Source: an uncultured Pseudoxanthomonas sp.
GTDB lineage: Bacteria; Pseudomonadota; Gammaproteobacteria; Xanthomonadales; Xanthomonadaceae
Direction: 5' to 3'
DNA length: 64,000 bases
Assembly (NCBI GenBank): GCA_946479745.1
Contig: CAMLGZ010000019.1
Location: 1-64,000, forward strand
The position numbers and the translations under genes were made by a program. Position 1 is the stretch's first letter. Each line of letters starts with the position of its first letter. The notes below the pieces were generated by a model, which searched no databases, had not been told where the DNA came from, and was given only the letters and a program-made list of their open reading frames with translations. Shown piece by piece: positions 1 through 8,709 of this stretch.

Positions 1-663
1 CAGAACTTCATCACCAAGGCCGGCGCGCAGCGCTACGCCGCCGAGCATGGCGTGATCCTGGTCGCGCCCGACACCAGCCCGCGCGGCGATGACGTGGCCG
101 ATGCCGACGGTTACGACCTGGGCAAAGGCGCCGGCTTCTACGTCAACGCCACCCAGACTCCGTGGTCAAAGCATTACCGGATGTACGACTACGTAGTGTT
201 GGAGCTGCCGGCGCTGATCGAGGCGAGCTTCCAGGTCACCGACGCCCGCGCCATCAGCGGACACTCGATGGGCGGACACGGCGCGCTGATCGTGGCGTTG
301 AAGAATCCCGGCCGCTACCGCAGCGTGTCGGCGTTCTCGCCGATCGTGGCGCCGTCGCAAGCGCCTTGGGGGGAGAAGGCATTCGCCGCGTATCTCGGCG
401 AGGACCGCGAAGCCTGGAAAGCATGGGACGCCACGGCACTCGTCACCGGCGCATCGGAAAGGCTGCCGCTGCTCATCGACCAAGGTGGGGCCGATGAATT
501 CCTGGCCAACCAGCTCAAGCCGGAATTGCTGGAGGTGGCCTGCCAAGCGGTCGGCCATCCGCTGACGCTCCATCTTCAACCCGGCTACGATCACAGCTAC
601 TACTTCATCGAGAGCTTCATCGGCGAGCACATCGCCCACCACGCGGCGGCCCTGAAAGCCTGA
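1..663 (+). CDS. fghA: S-formylglutathione hydrolase, 5' truncated by window edge
   Basis: This enzyme hydrolyses S-formylglutathione to formate and glutathione, the last step of glutathione-dependent formaldehyde detoxification in the cytoplasm. The reading frame is open from base 1, so the start lies outside the window. The visible part begins with a family-typical stretch ([16 protein letters not shown]) and continues into VAPDTSPRG. The nucleophile elbow is [10 protein letters not shown]; a C-terminal DQGGADEF block supplies the likely acid Asp and GYDHSYYF the catalytic His. About 220 of the usual 275-280 residues are present. A glutathione-dependent formaldehyde dehydrogenase would be expected upstream but cannot be seen. 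The stop at 661-663 lies four bases before an inverted repeat. Confidence 0.95.
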   Translation, partial: QNFITKAGAQRYAAEHGVILVAPDTSPRGDDVADADGYDLGKGAGFYVNATQTPWSKHYRMYDYVVLELPALIEASFQVTDARAISGHSMGGHGALIVALKNPGRYRSVSAFSPIVAPSQAPWGEKAFAAYLGEDREAWKAWDATALVTGASERLPLLIDQGGADEFLANQLKPELLEVACQAVGHPLTLHLQPGYDHSYYFIESFIGEHIAHHAAALKA

Positions 664-666
664 GCG

Positions 667-743
667 TTGTAGGAGCGACGCGAGTCGCGAAGCTAGTTAG
701 GTCCGAACCATCACCAGCTTCGCGACTCGCGTCGCTCCTACAA
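667..743. repeat. Inverted repeat, family A (GTAGGAGCGACG type)
   Basis: Two long arms are near-perfect reverse complements around a short centre; the outer end reads TTGTAGGAGCGACGCGAGTC and its mirror closes the element. A second copy lies at 11803-11868. The TTGTAG at the right edge supplies the last Leu codon and the TAG stop of the minus-strand gene that ends at 738. Confidence 0.85.
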
Positions 744-1412
744 GGGCAGGCCCGCCTGCAGCTCGAAATCGGTGTAGGCGAAACGTCCTTCGCGCAGAAC
801 GGTCTCGCCGCGCTCGATGGCCAGCGCGTGCGAGAACATCGGGCCTGCATGCACGCAGGTGTGGAATTCGCCGTTCTCGCCGCAGGGGTCGATGCCATCG
901 GGGAATTGGCGCAATAGCGCAGCATCGAAGTCGCGTCCTGCGAACTCGGCCGACAGTTGCTGCGTGTCCACGCAACACAGCGCGGCAAGCAACCCACCCG
1001 TCTGCATCTCGCGCGCCAGCAATGCGGTGTCGCCGCCGAACAGCGGCGTCTGCACGCTCCATCCATGCCGCGAACACATCGCCACGCGGTAGTCGCGGAT
1101 GTCCTGCAGAAAAAGATCGCCGAAGGCGATTTCCCGAATGCCGGGCCAACGTTCGCGCGCGGAATGCAATCCGGCCGCGAAGGCCTCCTCGTAAACCGCA
1201 TTGTCGCAAGCCGGCGGAATCATCACTTCGATCAGCGGCAATCCGGTCGCCACAGCCTGCGCATGCAGGATCGTGCGTCGGATGCCCTGCATGGAAACAC
1301 GCTCATGGCCGGCGGTGACTGTAGTGATCAATCCGGATACTTCTGTCCCCGACTGGCGCAAACGATGCAGCGTCCACGCCGCATCCTTGCCTCCGCTCCA
1401 CGACAGCAGCAC
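738..1412 (-). CDS. Diphthine-ammonia ligase-like ATP pyrophosphatase (DUF71 / Dph6 family)
   Basis: This is a member of the DUF71/Dph6 PP-loop family, whose bacterial members are thought to adenylate and amidate an unknown substrate. The signature SWSGGKDAAWTLHRL lies at the N terminus, followed by family blocks such as GIRRTILHAQA and the GENGEFHT motif near the C terminus. I chose the GTG at 1412 because it lies six bases after the stop of the upstream gene and places the PP-loop at residues 4-10, as is normal here. TTG at 1460 and GTG at 1451 are longer alternatives that would overlap that gene. The true substrate in bacteria is not established; diphthamide itself is absent from bacteria. 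Confidence 0.85.
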   Translation of the reverse strand: MLLSWSGGKDAAWTLHRLRQSGTEVSGLITTVTAGHERVSMQGIRRTILHAQAVATGLPLIEVMIPPACDNAVYEEAFAAGLHSARERWPGIREIAFGDLFLQDIRDYRVAMCSRHGWSVQTPLFGGDTALLAREMQTGGLLAALCCVDTQQLSAEFAGRDFDAALLRQFPDGIDPCGENGEFHTCVHAGPMFSHALAIERGETVLREGRFAYTDFELQAGLPL

Positions 1413-1416
1413 GGCG

Positions 1417-1761
1417 TCAGACGCTGGAAACGTCGCGCAACTCCCAGGCACTGCCGGCAAGCAGGCGCAACCGATGCTTGAACACGCTGCCGGGAATGGA
1501 GGTAACCACGATCAGATCGATCTGCAGATCGTGCGGCTCACCCTTGACCGTTGCGCCCGGATCGGTCGCGCCCAGCGAGGCGTCCACTCCGTCGGGATCG
1601 GGTTGCGCATCGCGCCAGCGCTGGAACAAGCCGTCGCTGCGCAATGCTTCCTGCAGCTGCGAGGCGAACGCATCGGCGCCATTGGCGCTGAAGCTGAAAG
1701 CGGAATCGCTGCCGCGCGCCTTGGTCGGATCCTTGAGGCTGATGTAGTAGCGGGTCGCCAT
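1417..1761 (-). CDS. Conserved hypothetical protein, 114 aa
   Basis: I do not recognise a named domain. The protein is soluble, with no signal peptide or membrane segment. It opens with MATRYYISLKDP, and the N-terminal half (SDSAFSFSANGADAFASQLQ) suggests a small alpha/beta fold. ATG at 1761 is the only good start. Its stop lies a few bases before the proposed GTG of the DUF71 gene, so the two are probably co-transcribed. Composition matches the core genome, so this is likely a lineage-specific core gene rather than an acquired one. Confidence 0.7.
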   Translation of the reverse strand: MATRYYISLKDPTKARGSDSAFSFSANGADAFASQLQEALRSDGLFQRWRDAQPDPDGVDASLGATDPGATVKGEPHDLQIDLIVVTSIPGSVFKHRLRLLAGSAWELRDVSSV

Positions 1762-1829
1762 GCGGTCGCTCCATTGAAGAGAACAGTCTATGAAGAGAGG
1801 CAGCCTAGCGATACCGCGTTATCCGTGCG

Positions 1830-2777
1830 TTAGGAGACGCTGAAGGCATGCGGTTCGGCGGCGAATCCGACCACCACCGCGCCCTTGCCCACGTTGACCA
1901 TGCCGGTCAGGCTCATCACGCTTTCGAAGACCTCCACGTTGTTGTTGGCGCAGATATCACGCAGGCGCGTGTAGCCGGGCAGCGCGCGCATCTCGCTCAG
2001 TTCGCCGCCGTAGCTCAGGCACACGGTCGGCGTCAGCAGACCGGAAATCACGCGGTTGCCGGCGAACTTGAACATCTGTTCCACCGCATTATCGAAACCC
2101 TTGATCTTGGCCACCGGCTCGGTTTTGCCGGCATGGCCGTGCAGCACCGGCTTGATGTCCAGCGCGCTGCCCAACGCCACGCTGAGCAGGCCCACGCTGC
2201 GGTCGCCCTTGGTGCGCGCACGTGCGCGCAGGTAGTAGAGATCGCGCGGGATCATGTAGCCGTGGCTGTTGGCGGCCAGGTACTCCAGCTTGGTGCGCAT
2301 GTGCTGCACGTTGGAACCGGCGGCGCGCATGCGAACCGCTTCCACCGCAGTGACACCTTGCGCGGCGAATAAAGTCTGGGTATCGATCACCCGCAACGCG
2401 AACGGCGAGTTGTGGCCCGCGGCCTGACGCACCGGTTTGTAGTCATTGAGGATGGCGAAGCTGGCCTGCATCGCGTTCTCGTGGATCGGGCTGCGCGTCT
2501 TGGTGATGGTCATGCAATAGACGTGGTCGTAGTCGATCACCAGCCGGCTCAGGAACAGGTCGCGGATCTGGTTCACCGTGAACGGAGTCGTTTCCGCTTC
2601 GTGGCCGCGCTCGGCCACGTGCGCGTGCAGGAAGCTCAAGGTGGCTTCCTCGTCCCGATGATCTTCCAGCACCGCATCGCCGATGCGCACGGTGATGGGC
2701 AGCAGCACGATGTCGTTCTTCTGGATGAAGTCCTGCGGCAAATCGCAGGCGGAGTCCACCACTATTCCTATGCGCAT
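1830..2777 (-). CDS. DegV family fatty-acid-binding protein
   Basis: DegV/FakB-type proteins bind a fatty acid in a two-domain fold; Firmicute members present it to the kinase FakA. The N terminus MRIGIVVDSACDLPQDFI is the classical DegV opening (VDS.CDLP), followed by the T-T-P-F segment (EAETTPFTVNQIRD) and the central block with LDIKPVLHG. I start at ATG 2777 rather than 2798 because a strong GGGAGGGG Shine-Dalgarno sits just before it and the motif begins directly. No FakA/DAK2 partner lies nearby. The upstream gap to the divergent diguanylate cyclase is about 265 bp and must hold both promoters. Confidence 0.9.
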   Translation of the reverse strand: MRIGIVVDSACDLPQDFIQKNDIVLLPITVRIGDAVLEDHRDEEATLSFLHAHVAERGHEAETTPFTVNQIRDLFLSRLVIDYDHVYCMTITKTRSPIHENAMQASFAILNDYKPVRQAAGHNSPFALRVIDTQTLFAAQGVTAVEAVRMRAAGSNVQHMRTKLEYLAANSHGYMIPRDLYYLRARARTKGDRSVGLLSVALGSALDIKPVLHGHAGKTEPVAKIKGFDNAVEQMFKFAGNRVISGLLTPTVCLSYGGELSEMRALPGYTRLRDICANNNVEVFESVMSLTGMVNVGKGAVVVGFAAEPHAFSVS

Positions 2778-2954
2778 GAAGCCCCTCCCGGCATGCATCG
2801 CAAATGAGCCGGCAACGTAACGTAAATCTGCAACCCGCTGCGCTGAAAAAGTGTGCGGTTGTGCACACTATCGCGTTCTGGCGGTGTCAGGCGGCACTCA
2901 CCTCGCGCAACCCTCCAGGACAGGGCATCGGAGGAAATAGAGCCTTGGATAAAA

Positions 2955-2970
2955 TGTGATATACGTCACA
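2955..2970 (+). promoter_or_regulatory. Clp/CRP-family binding site upstream of a diguanylate cyclase
   Basis: The sequence TGTGATATACGTCACA is a perfect TGTGA-N6-TCACA dyad, the consensus for CRP and for the Xanthomonad homologue Clp. It ends 72 bp before the chosen start of the GGDEF gene at 3043 and about 180 bp from the divergent degV start. Whether it activates or represses, and which gene it controls, cannot be read from sequence. Confidence 0.7.
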
Positions 2971-3042
2971 TTTATGTGTGAGTGACGCTTGTTTATGACT
3001 GTCCTTGAGGTCGACACTGGCGGCAGGCAAGCAAGGGGCGAG

Positions 3043-4686
3043 ATGAGCAAGTGCTGGCTGCTGATGGGGACGTGGTGCCTGGCGATGCTTTCCTCCGCCC
3101 ATGCCCATGCAGGCGGCATCGTGCGTATCGATCCTCTTGCCGCCAATGGCGATTCCGCCACTGCCGAACAGCACGCGGGCATTTTCGAGGAACGCGATTT
3201 CATCGCCGATCCCAACAAGCCTTCGGTTATCGGCAATGGTCGATGGCGATTGCAGCCGGCCGCCGGAATCGATCAGCCGCTGCTGCTCGTCTACCACCCT
3301 TACAGCGCGCGGGTCAGTGTACAAGGCCCGGGCGTGGCCGCACCGGTCACCCAGACCCTGTTCGATCGCGATCTGGATCCGCAGTACTCGCGGCACGCCC
3401 TGGTGTTTCCTTTGCGGAGCGACGCCGCCGTCGATATCAAGGTGGAAGGCGCGCGTTATCCCTTGCAGGTGGCCGTGGTCCCGCGTACCCGCCATATCGC
3501 CCACGACCTGACCCAGGTGCGCATCCTGCTGTTGTCGGTGGGAGTGCTGGTGGGCGTATCGCTGACCGTGCTGCTGTTCTGGGCGATGCTGCGCGAGCGG
3601 GTGTATCTGCTCTACGCGGCGACCATGGCGCTGCAGATGCTGTTCCTGCTGTGCTCGTATGGAGAGGCCTACGCGCTGCCGGGGTTGCGTGTGCTGGCGG
3701 TGTTCGGCGCGCCGGGCATCTGGTTCATCGCCACGCTGTCGACCATGGCCGCGGTGTGGATGCTGCAGGACTATGCCGGCCTGCGTGCGCGGGTGCCGCG
3801 CCTGAGCCGGGCCATGCGCTGGGTGGGCATCTATATTCCCGCGCTGGTGCTGCTGTTGCTGGTATCGCCCTGGCCTGCGCGCAAGGAATGGTTTCCGAAT
3901 GTGGGCAACGCGCTGTTCCTGCTTACCAATCTGCTGGCGATCATCGCCTTGTACAAGGCATGGCGCCGGGGAGGGCGGCACGCGGGCTTCATACTGATCG
4001 CCTGGGTTCCGCTGGTGTTCTTCAGCACCGCGCGTGCAATCCAGCTCAGCATGGGCATTCCCGTCGAACCGTGGCTGCAATACGGCTTGCCGCTGGTGCT
4101 CGCTTTCACTGCGGTGGTACTGGCGCTGGGGCTGGCGGACCGCATGCTTACCTTCCGCCGCGAACGCGATACCGCCCAGCAGCACGCCGAACGCGATTGG
4201 CTGACCGGCGTGCTCAACCGCGGCGGCATCGAGCATCGCCTGGATTGGGCGGTGCTCAACACCCGTCGCGAAGGCATGCCGTTATCGCTGCTGTTCCTGG
4301 ACCTGGATAATTTCAAGCAGGTCAACGACTGTTTCGGTCATGCCCTGGGCGATGCCTGTTTGCGCGCGGTGGTGCGTCTGGTCAGCGAAGAGCTGCAGTA
4401 CGGAGACCATCTGGGGCGTTTGGGCGGCGAGGAATTCGTGCTGGGGCTGCCGGGCGCCGACAGTGCGCGCGCCATCGCCATGGCCGAACATCTGCGCCTG
4501 AAGATCCAGGCCCAGTGCGAGCAAGTGGAAGGCGTGCCGGTTGCGGTCACGGTGAGCATCGGCGTCACCCAATGCAACGCCACCGACACGGTGGCGACGC
4601 TGATCAAGCGCGCCGACAAGGCGATGTACATCGCCAAACATGGTGGGCGCAATCGGGTGGCTACGTTGGAAGCTGCGGCGGTCTGA
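3043..4686 (+). CDS. Membrane diguanylate cyclase, 7TM-DISM sensor plus GGDEF
   Basis: This enzyme makes cyclic di-GMP from two GTP at the inner membrane. The order is signal peptide (ends near AHAHAGG), a periplasmic 7TMR-DISM-type domain to about residue 160, seven hydrophobic helices (about 165-380), a short linker and a C-terminal GGDEF domain. The active-site loop is GGEEF at about 461-465, and FLDLDNFKQVND is the metal/GTP block. The inhibitory I-site position, normally RxxD, reads QYGD, so allosteric product inhibition is probably lost. I start at ATG 3043, with AGGGG before it and a clean signal peptide; ATG 2989 would add 18 residues. No EAL domain is present. Confidence 0.93.
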   Translation: MSKCWLLMGTWCLAMLSSAHAHAGGIVRIDPLAANGDSATAEQHAGIFEERDFIADPNKPSVIGNGRWRLQPAAGIDQPLLLVYHPYSARVSVQGPGVAAPVTQTLFDRDLDPQYSRHALVFPLRSDAAVDIKVEGARYPLQVAVVPRTRHIAHDLTQVRILLLSVGVLVGVSLTVLLFWAMLRERVYLLYAATMALQMLFLLCSYGEAYALPGLRVLAVFGAPGIWFIATLSTMAAVWMLQDYAGLRARVPRLSRAMRWVGIYIPALVLLLLVSPWPARKEWFPNVGNALFLLTNLLAIIALYKAWRRGGRHAGFILIAWVPLVFFSTARAIQLSMGIPVEPWLQYGLPLVLAFTAVVLALGLADRMLTFRRERDTAQQHAERDWLTGVLNRGGIEHRLDWAVLNTRREGMPLSLLFLDLDNFKQVNDCFGHALGDACLRAVVRLVSEELQYGDHLGRLGGEEFVLGLPGADSARAIAMAEHLRLKIQAQCEQVEGVPVAVTVSIGVTQCNATDTVATLIKRADKAMYIAKHGGRNRVATLEAAAV

Positions 4687-4742
4687 GCCTCGCGGTTGCC
4701 TGATGGCGAACGGTGATTCGGACAGAGCAGCGCTCTTGCTTT

Positions 4743-4849
4743 GCCCCCTTTTAAAAAGGGGGCTACGGGGGATTTGCTTTTTGCTCTTGATCCTGCGTTG
4801 GCGCCAAGAGCAAATCCCCCTCGATCCCCCTTTTTCAAAGGGGGAGGCA
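4743..4849. repeat. Long inverted repeat, family B (CCCCCTTTTT type)
   Basis: Two arms of about 45 bases, each containing a nested CCCCCTTTT/AAAAGGGGG hairpin and the sequence GGGGGATTTGCT or its mirror, face each other around GATCCTGCGTTGGCGC. It looks like a MITE-type element and lies between the convergent 3' ends of the diguanylate cyclase and the amidohydrolase genes, where it could also act as a terminator. Confidence 0.8.
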
Positions 4850-4909
4850 ACAGCGGTGTTGCGAGAGATCAGACTACGCAGGTCGCTGAGCGAAAGTCGA
4901 GTTCGAAGA

Positions 4910-6178
4910 TCAAGGCGAATACGCGCGCGGCAACGCCCCTGCCGCACGCAGGTAACGATCCCGTAATTCGGTCTGCCGAGAACGCATGGGGATCGCACGT
5001 CCGCCCAGCCACAACTGGCTGGCGACGTTGGCCACATCCAGCGGATCGCCGGTCCACAGCACCAGATCGGCCAGTTTGCCCGGGGCGATCGTGCCCAGCT
5101 TGTCGTCCACGCCCAACACCTGCGCCGGCACCCGGGTCAGGCCTTCCAGTCCAGCTTCCCAGGGCAAGCCATTGGCCACCGCATTGCCTGCGTACTGGCG
5201 GATCTTGCGCGCGTTGTGCGAGGCATCGCCGAACTGGGCGAAGCTCACCTCCACCCCGGCCGCCTGCAAACGGGCCGCGTTCTGCAGGGTCGCGCCGATC
5301 TGGTCGAAGTCTCCTGGCAGGTCGGCCAGCGCATCGACGAATACCGGCACTTTGGCGCGCGCGATCTCCGGCGCCAACTTCCACGCTTCCACGCCGCTGG
5401 CGATGGCGACGCGCACCTTCTCGCGTTGCGCCCAGCGCAGCAGCTGGCGGATATCGGCGGCGCGATTCACGTTGACCACGATGCGCCCATTGCCGGCCAG
5501 GTAACGCGCCAGCACCGCACGTCCTGTGGGAGTAAGCAGCGCATGCGGCGAATCAGCGGCGATGCGGCCGCGGGCTTCGCCCACCATCTGGTCCAGCAGC
5601 ATCCACTGCGCCGCCCGCGAACTGCCGCTCTTGCCCAGCACGTCGCTGCCCAGTTTCACGAACAGCACGCGCGGCCCGATAGGATCGGCGCTGCCATCCA
5701 GGCGCATCACTCCGCCTTGTCCGGCGATGAAGGAACCGCCCGTGTTGGCGCCCAGCAGAGTGAAGCCCAGACCCTCCATGCGCGCGACGGGAATCAGCAC
5801 CGACTCGGGGTTGTAGGCCAGGGTCACGTCGAATTCAGGCCGCATCGGCTGATCGGTGGCCAGAGTCACCGCGCTGTCCACGGTCTCGGCTTCGCCCGAC
5901 ACTTCCTCGATGCCGATTTCGGTGATGCCGCCGAAGAAGGCGGGCGTCAGCGGCTTGCCGCCGGCCTCGACCACGCTGACCGAAGCCGGCGCCTGCAGAT
6001 TGGAGCCGACTGCGCGAATCACGCCGGCCTGCACCAGCACGTCGGCGTTCTGCAACGTGCCTTGCGCGCCGGCGGTATGCACGGTGGCATGGCGGATGAG
6101 GACGTCCTGGGCCGAGGCTACAGTTGTTGCCAATGAAGTCAGCACAAGCAGAGCGGCCACCAACCTACGGGTCGTCAT
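4910..6178 (-). CDS. Secreted amidohydrolase paralogue lacking the HxH metal site
   Basis: The fold is that of the amidohydrolase superfamily: beta-sandwich edges at both ends (GQ-type start DVLIRHATVHT; end KLGTIAPGKLADLVLWTGDP) around a barrel. Where the neighbouring paralogue has DVHSHLG, this protein has GGITEIG, so both metal-binding His are replaced (Ile and Glu), and the later His motifs are also gone. It is probably a non-catalytic partner or a pseudo-enzyme. A signal peptide (LVAALLVLTSLATTVASA) is clear. The ATG at 6178 lies inside a repeat arm. An in-frame ATG at 6301 overlaps the upstream stop as ATGA and would add 41 residues, mostly repeat-encoded. Confidence 0.85.
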   Translation of the reverse strand: MTTRRLVAALLVLTSLATTVASAQDVLIRHATVHTAGAQGTLQNADVLVQAGVIRAVGSNLQAPASVSVVEAGGKPLTPAFFGGITEIGIEEVSGEAETVDSAVTLATDQPMRPEFDVTLAYNPESVLIPVARMEGLGFTLLGANTGGSFIAGQGGVMRLDGSADPIGPRVLFVKLGSDVLGKSGSSRAAQWMLLDQMVGEARGRIAADSPHALLTPTGRAVLARYLAGNGRIVVNVNRAADIRQLLRWAQREKVRVAIASGVEAWKLAPEIARAKVPVFVDALADLPGDFDQIGATLQNAARLQAAGVEVSFAQFGDASHNARKIRQYAGNAVANGLPWEAGLEGLTRVPAQVLGVDDKLGTIAPGKLADLVLWTGDPLDVANVASQLWLGGRAIPMRSRQTELRDRYLRAAGALPRAYSP

Positions 6179-6277
6179 CCCGGCGAAAGCCGGGACCCAA
6201 CTTGATACGCGTGCAATCGGAACGCAGGAGGACGGCAATGACGGGTAGTTGGGTCCCGGCTTTCGCCGGGATGACGG
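6172..6277. repeat. Inverted repeat, family C (GTCATCCCGGCGAAAGCC type), inserted at a gene start
   Basis: Arms GTCATCCCGGCGAAAGCCGG and the mirrored CCGGCTTTCGCCGGGATGAC enclose a short centre. The element sits between the translationally coupled ATG at 6301 and the signal peptide of the second amidohydrolase; it keeps the frame open and supplies an alternative ATG (in GGGATGAC). A diverged copy lies at 13231-13338, again at a gene start. Confidence 0.88.
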
Positions 6278-6297
6278 CTGCAAATTAATGAGCGTCT

Positions 6298-7752
6298 TCA
6301 TTCCGCACCCCCCATCGCCGCATCCCCGGATCGAGTCCAGGGCAGGCTCTGTCCCAGCATGAAATCCGACTTCGGCTGCCGCGCCGGATCGTTGCGGTCG
6401 TAGATGCGCGCGCCGTCTATATAGACCTGCTCGGCATGCGCGTACACGCTGAAGGGGTTCTGGTTCCACACCACCACATCGGCCATCTTGCCAGGCTCCA
6501 GCGTGCCGGTCTTGTCCAGGATGCCCATGGACTTTGCGGGATTCCGGGTGATCCAGCGGATCGCGCGTTCGGGTGGAATGTCGATGCCCACGCGATGCGC
6601 GTTGGCCATCACCTTGGCCGCTTCCTGATTCAATCGCTGGATGCCTTCGTCCGAATCCGAATGCACGATGGCGCAGCCGTTGGCCGGACGGTCGACCAGG
6701 GCGATGTTCTCCTGGATGCCATCGAACGCTTCCATCTTGAAGCCCCACCAATCGGCCCACAGCGCGCCGCAAACATCCTCGGCGGCCAGGCGGTCGGCGA
6801 TCTTGTAGGCCTCCACGCCGTGATGGAAGGCGGCGATCTTGAAACCGAATTCCTTGGCCAGGTCCAGCATCGTGGCCATTTCATCGGCGCGATAGCAATG
6901 GATGTGCACGCGGATATCGCCTTCGATGGCAGCGGCCAGCGTGTCCAGTTTCAGATCGCGTTTGCCGCCGCTGTCGCCGGCGCTGTCGGCATCGCCGCCG
7001 CCGCTGGCGCGTTGCCACCAGCGCTTCTTCTTGGGCGCCTCGTTCTTTTTCTGGTTTTTCTTCAGGTATTCGCTGGCGTCGATGAAGGCCGCGCGATAAC
7101 CGGCGATATTGCCCATGCGCGTGGACGGTCCGCCCTTCTGCCCATAGACGCGCTTGGGATTCTCGCCGCATGCCATTTTCAGACCCCAGGGCGCGTCGGG
7201 GAATTTCATCGCCTGGTAGGTCGTGGCCGGCACATTCTTCAGGGTCACGCCGCGTCCGCCGACCAGATTGGCCGAGCCGGGCAGGATCTGCAGCGAGGTG
7301 ATGCCGCCGGCAAGCGCGGTCAGGAAACCGGGATCCTGCGGCCAGATGGAGTGTTCGGCCCAGACGTTGGCGGTCACCGGTGCGGTGGCTTCGTTGCCGT
7401 CGCTGTGCGCGCTCATGCCGGGGCTGGGGTACACGCCCAAGTGGGAATGCACATCGATGATGCCGGGGGTGACCCATCGGCCGCTGCCGTTGACGAGCGT
7501 CGCATCCGCGGGCGCGGTCAGTCCGCGGCCCACCGAAACCACTTTGCCGTCGCTCAGCAGTACGTCGGCATCGTCCAGGCGTTCGCCGGTGCCGGTCAGC
7601 ACGGTGGCATGCTGGATCAACACCGGACCGGAGGCGATGCTGCGATAAGTGCTGGGATAAGGGTCCTGGGTGAAACGGGATGTCGCGGTGGCGGCAGTGG
7701 CATTTCCGCACACGGAAACCAGGCCGATCATGGCCAAGAGGGCGAAGCGCAT
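6298..7752 (-). CDS. Secreted metal-dependent amidohydrolase
   Basis: This is a predicted periplasmic hydrolase of the imidazolonepropionase-like amidohydrolase group. A signal peptide (MRFALLAMIGLVSVCGNATA) leads into the N-terminal strand region (VLIQHATVLTGTGERL). The metal motif is DVHSHLG (His102, His104), with further ligands in HIHCYRADEMA, AFHHGVEAYK and HSDSDEG. Residues about 230-270 contain a Lys/Trp-rich then Gly/Asp-rich insertion (KKNEAPKKKRWWQ) that looks like a flexible loop. The substrate is unknown; related enzymes act on cyclic amides or dipeptides. The stop overlaps the start of the degenerate paralogue (ATGA), so the pair is translationally coupled and may work as a heteromer. 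Confidence 0.9.
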   Translation of the reverse strand: MRFALLAMIGLVSVCGNATAATATSRFTQDPYPSTYRSIASGPVLIQHATVLTGTGERLDDADVLLSDGKVVSVGRGLTAPADATLVNGSGRWVTPGIIDVHSHLGVYPSPGMSAHSDGNEATAPVTANVWAEHSIWPQDPGFLTALAGGITSLQILPGSANLVGGRGVTLKNVPATTYQAMKFPDAPWGLKMACGENPKRVYGQKGGPSTRMGNIAGYRAAFIDASEYLKKNQKKNEAPKKKRWWQRASGGGDADSAGDSGGKRDLKLDTLAAAIEGDIRVHIHCYRADEMATMLDLAKEFGFKIAAFHHGVEAYKIADRLAAEDVCGALWADWWGFKMEAFDGIQENIALVDRPANGCAIVHSDSDEGIQRLNQEAAKVMANAHRVGIDIPPERAIRWITRNPAKSMGILDKTGTLEPGKMADVVVWNQNPFSVYAHAEQVYIDGARIYDRNDPARQPKSDFMLGQSLPWTRSGDAAMGGAE

Positions 7753-7897
7753 GGTGGTTCCCCGAGAATACTGGTCGAAAGAATGCCGGTCGAAGGCCAG
7801 CAACCGAAACCTAACCGGCGCGGCCCATGCTTGCCAAGTGCTATGGCGCAAGCCCATGCCACAATTGGCGGGACTAAACGGGAAAAGAGAGCGTGCG

Positions 7898-8674
7898 ATG
7901 AAAGAAAAGACCGAAATCGTCGACAACTGGCTGCCGCGCTATACCGGTGTGCCCCTGGACCAGTTCGGCGAGCATATCCTGCTGACCAATTTCGGCGGCT
8001 ATCTGCACGCGTTTTCGGAGCTGACCGGCGCGCCGGTGGTCGGTCTGGATCGGCCGATGGCCAGCGCCACCATCGACGGTATCACCATGATCAATTTCGG
8101 CATGGGCAGCCCCAACGCCGCGACCATGATGGATCTGCTGTCGGCGATCATGCCCAAGGCGGTGCTGTTCCTGGGCAAATGCGGCGGATTGAAGCGCAAG
8201 AACCAGCTCGGCGACCTGGTGCTGCCGATCGCGGCGATCCGCGGCGAAGGCACCAGCAACGATTACCTGCTGCCGGAAGTGCCCGCGCTGCCGGCCTTCG
8301 CCCTGCAGCGCGCGGTCTCCACCATGATCCGCGACCTGGGCCACGACTACTGGACCGGTACCGTCTACACCACCAACCGCCGGGTGTGGGAACACGATGT
8401 GGAATTCAAGGAATATCTGCGCAAGGTGCGCTGCATGGCCATCGACATGGAAACGGCCACCATCTTCGCCGCCGGATTCGCCAACCGCATTCCGTGCGGC
8501 GCGTTGCTGCTGGTAAGCGACCAGCCGATGGTGCCGGAAGGGGTCAAGACCGAAGCCTCCGACGCCAAAGTCAGCTCGCAATTCGTGCTGGATCACATCA
8601 ACATAGGCATCGAAGCGTTGAAACTGATCCGACGCAACGGAAAATCGGTGCGGCATCTTCGATTCGACGAATAA
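7898..8674 (+). CDS. amn: AMP nucleosidase
   Basis: AMP nucleosidase cleaves AMP to adenine and ribose 5-phosphate. At 258 residues this is the short form, consisting of the nucleoside-phosphorylase-like domain only and lacking the N-terminal domain of the Escherichia coli enzyme. Diagnostic blocks are INFGMGSPNAATMMD, FLGKCGGLK, and DMETATIFAAGFAN, which carries the base/ribose-binding Met-Glu. ATG 7898 has GGAAAAGAGAG upstream. It is divergent from the amidohydrolase pair, with about 145 bp between them, and is followed by a secreted protein of unknown function. Confidence 0.9.
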   Translation: MKEKTEIVDNWLPRYTGVPLDQFGEHILLTNFGGYLHAFSELTGAPVVGLDRPMASATIDGITMINFGMGSPNAATMMDLLSAIMPKAVLFLGKCGGLKRKNQLGDLVLPIAAIRGEGTSNDYLLPEVPALPAFALQRAVSTMIRDLGHDYWTGTVYTTNRRVWEHDVEFKEYLRKVRCMAIDMETATIFAAGFANRIPCGALLLVSDQPMVPEGVKTEASDAKVSSQFVLDHINIGIEALKLIRRNGKSVRHLRFDE

Positions 8675-8709
8675 CGATCGACAATCGAAAACATAAGGAA
8701 GAAAACCGT

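Noticed and set aside
2887..4236. 449-codon minus-strand frame over the diguanylate cyclase
   Set aside because: Shadow of the GGDEF gene; composition is His/Gln/Arg-rich and there is no start signal.
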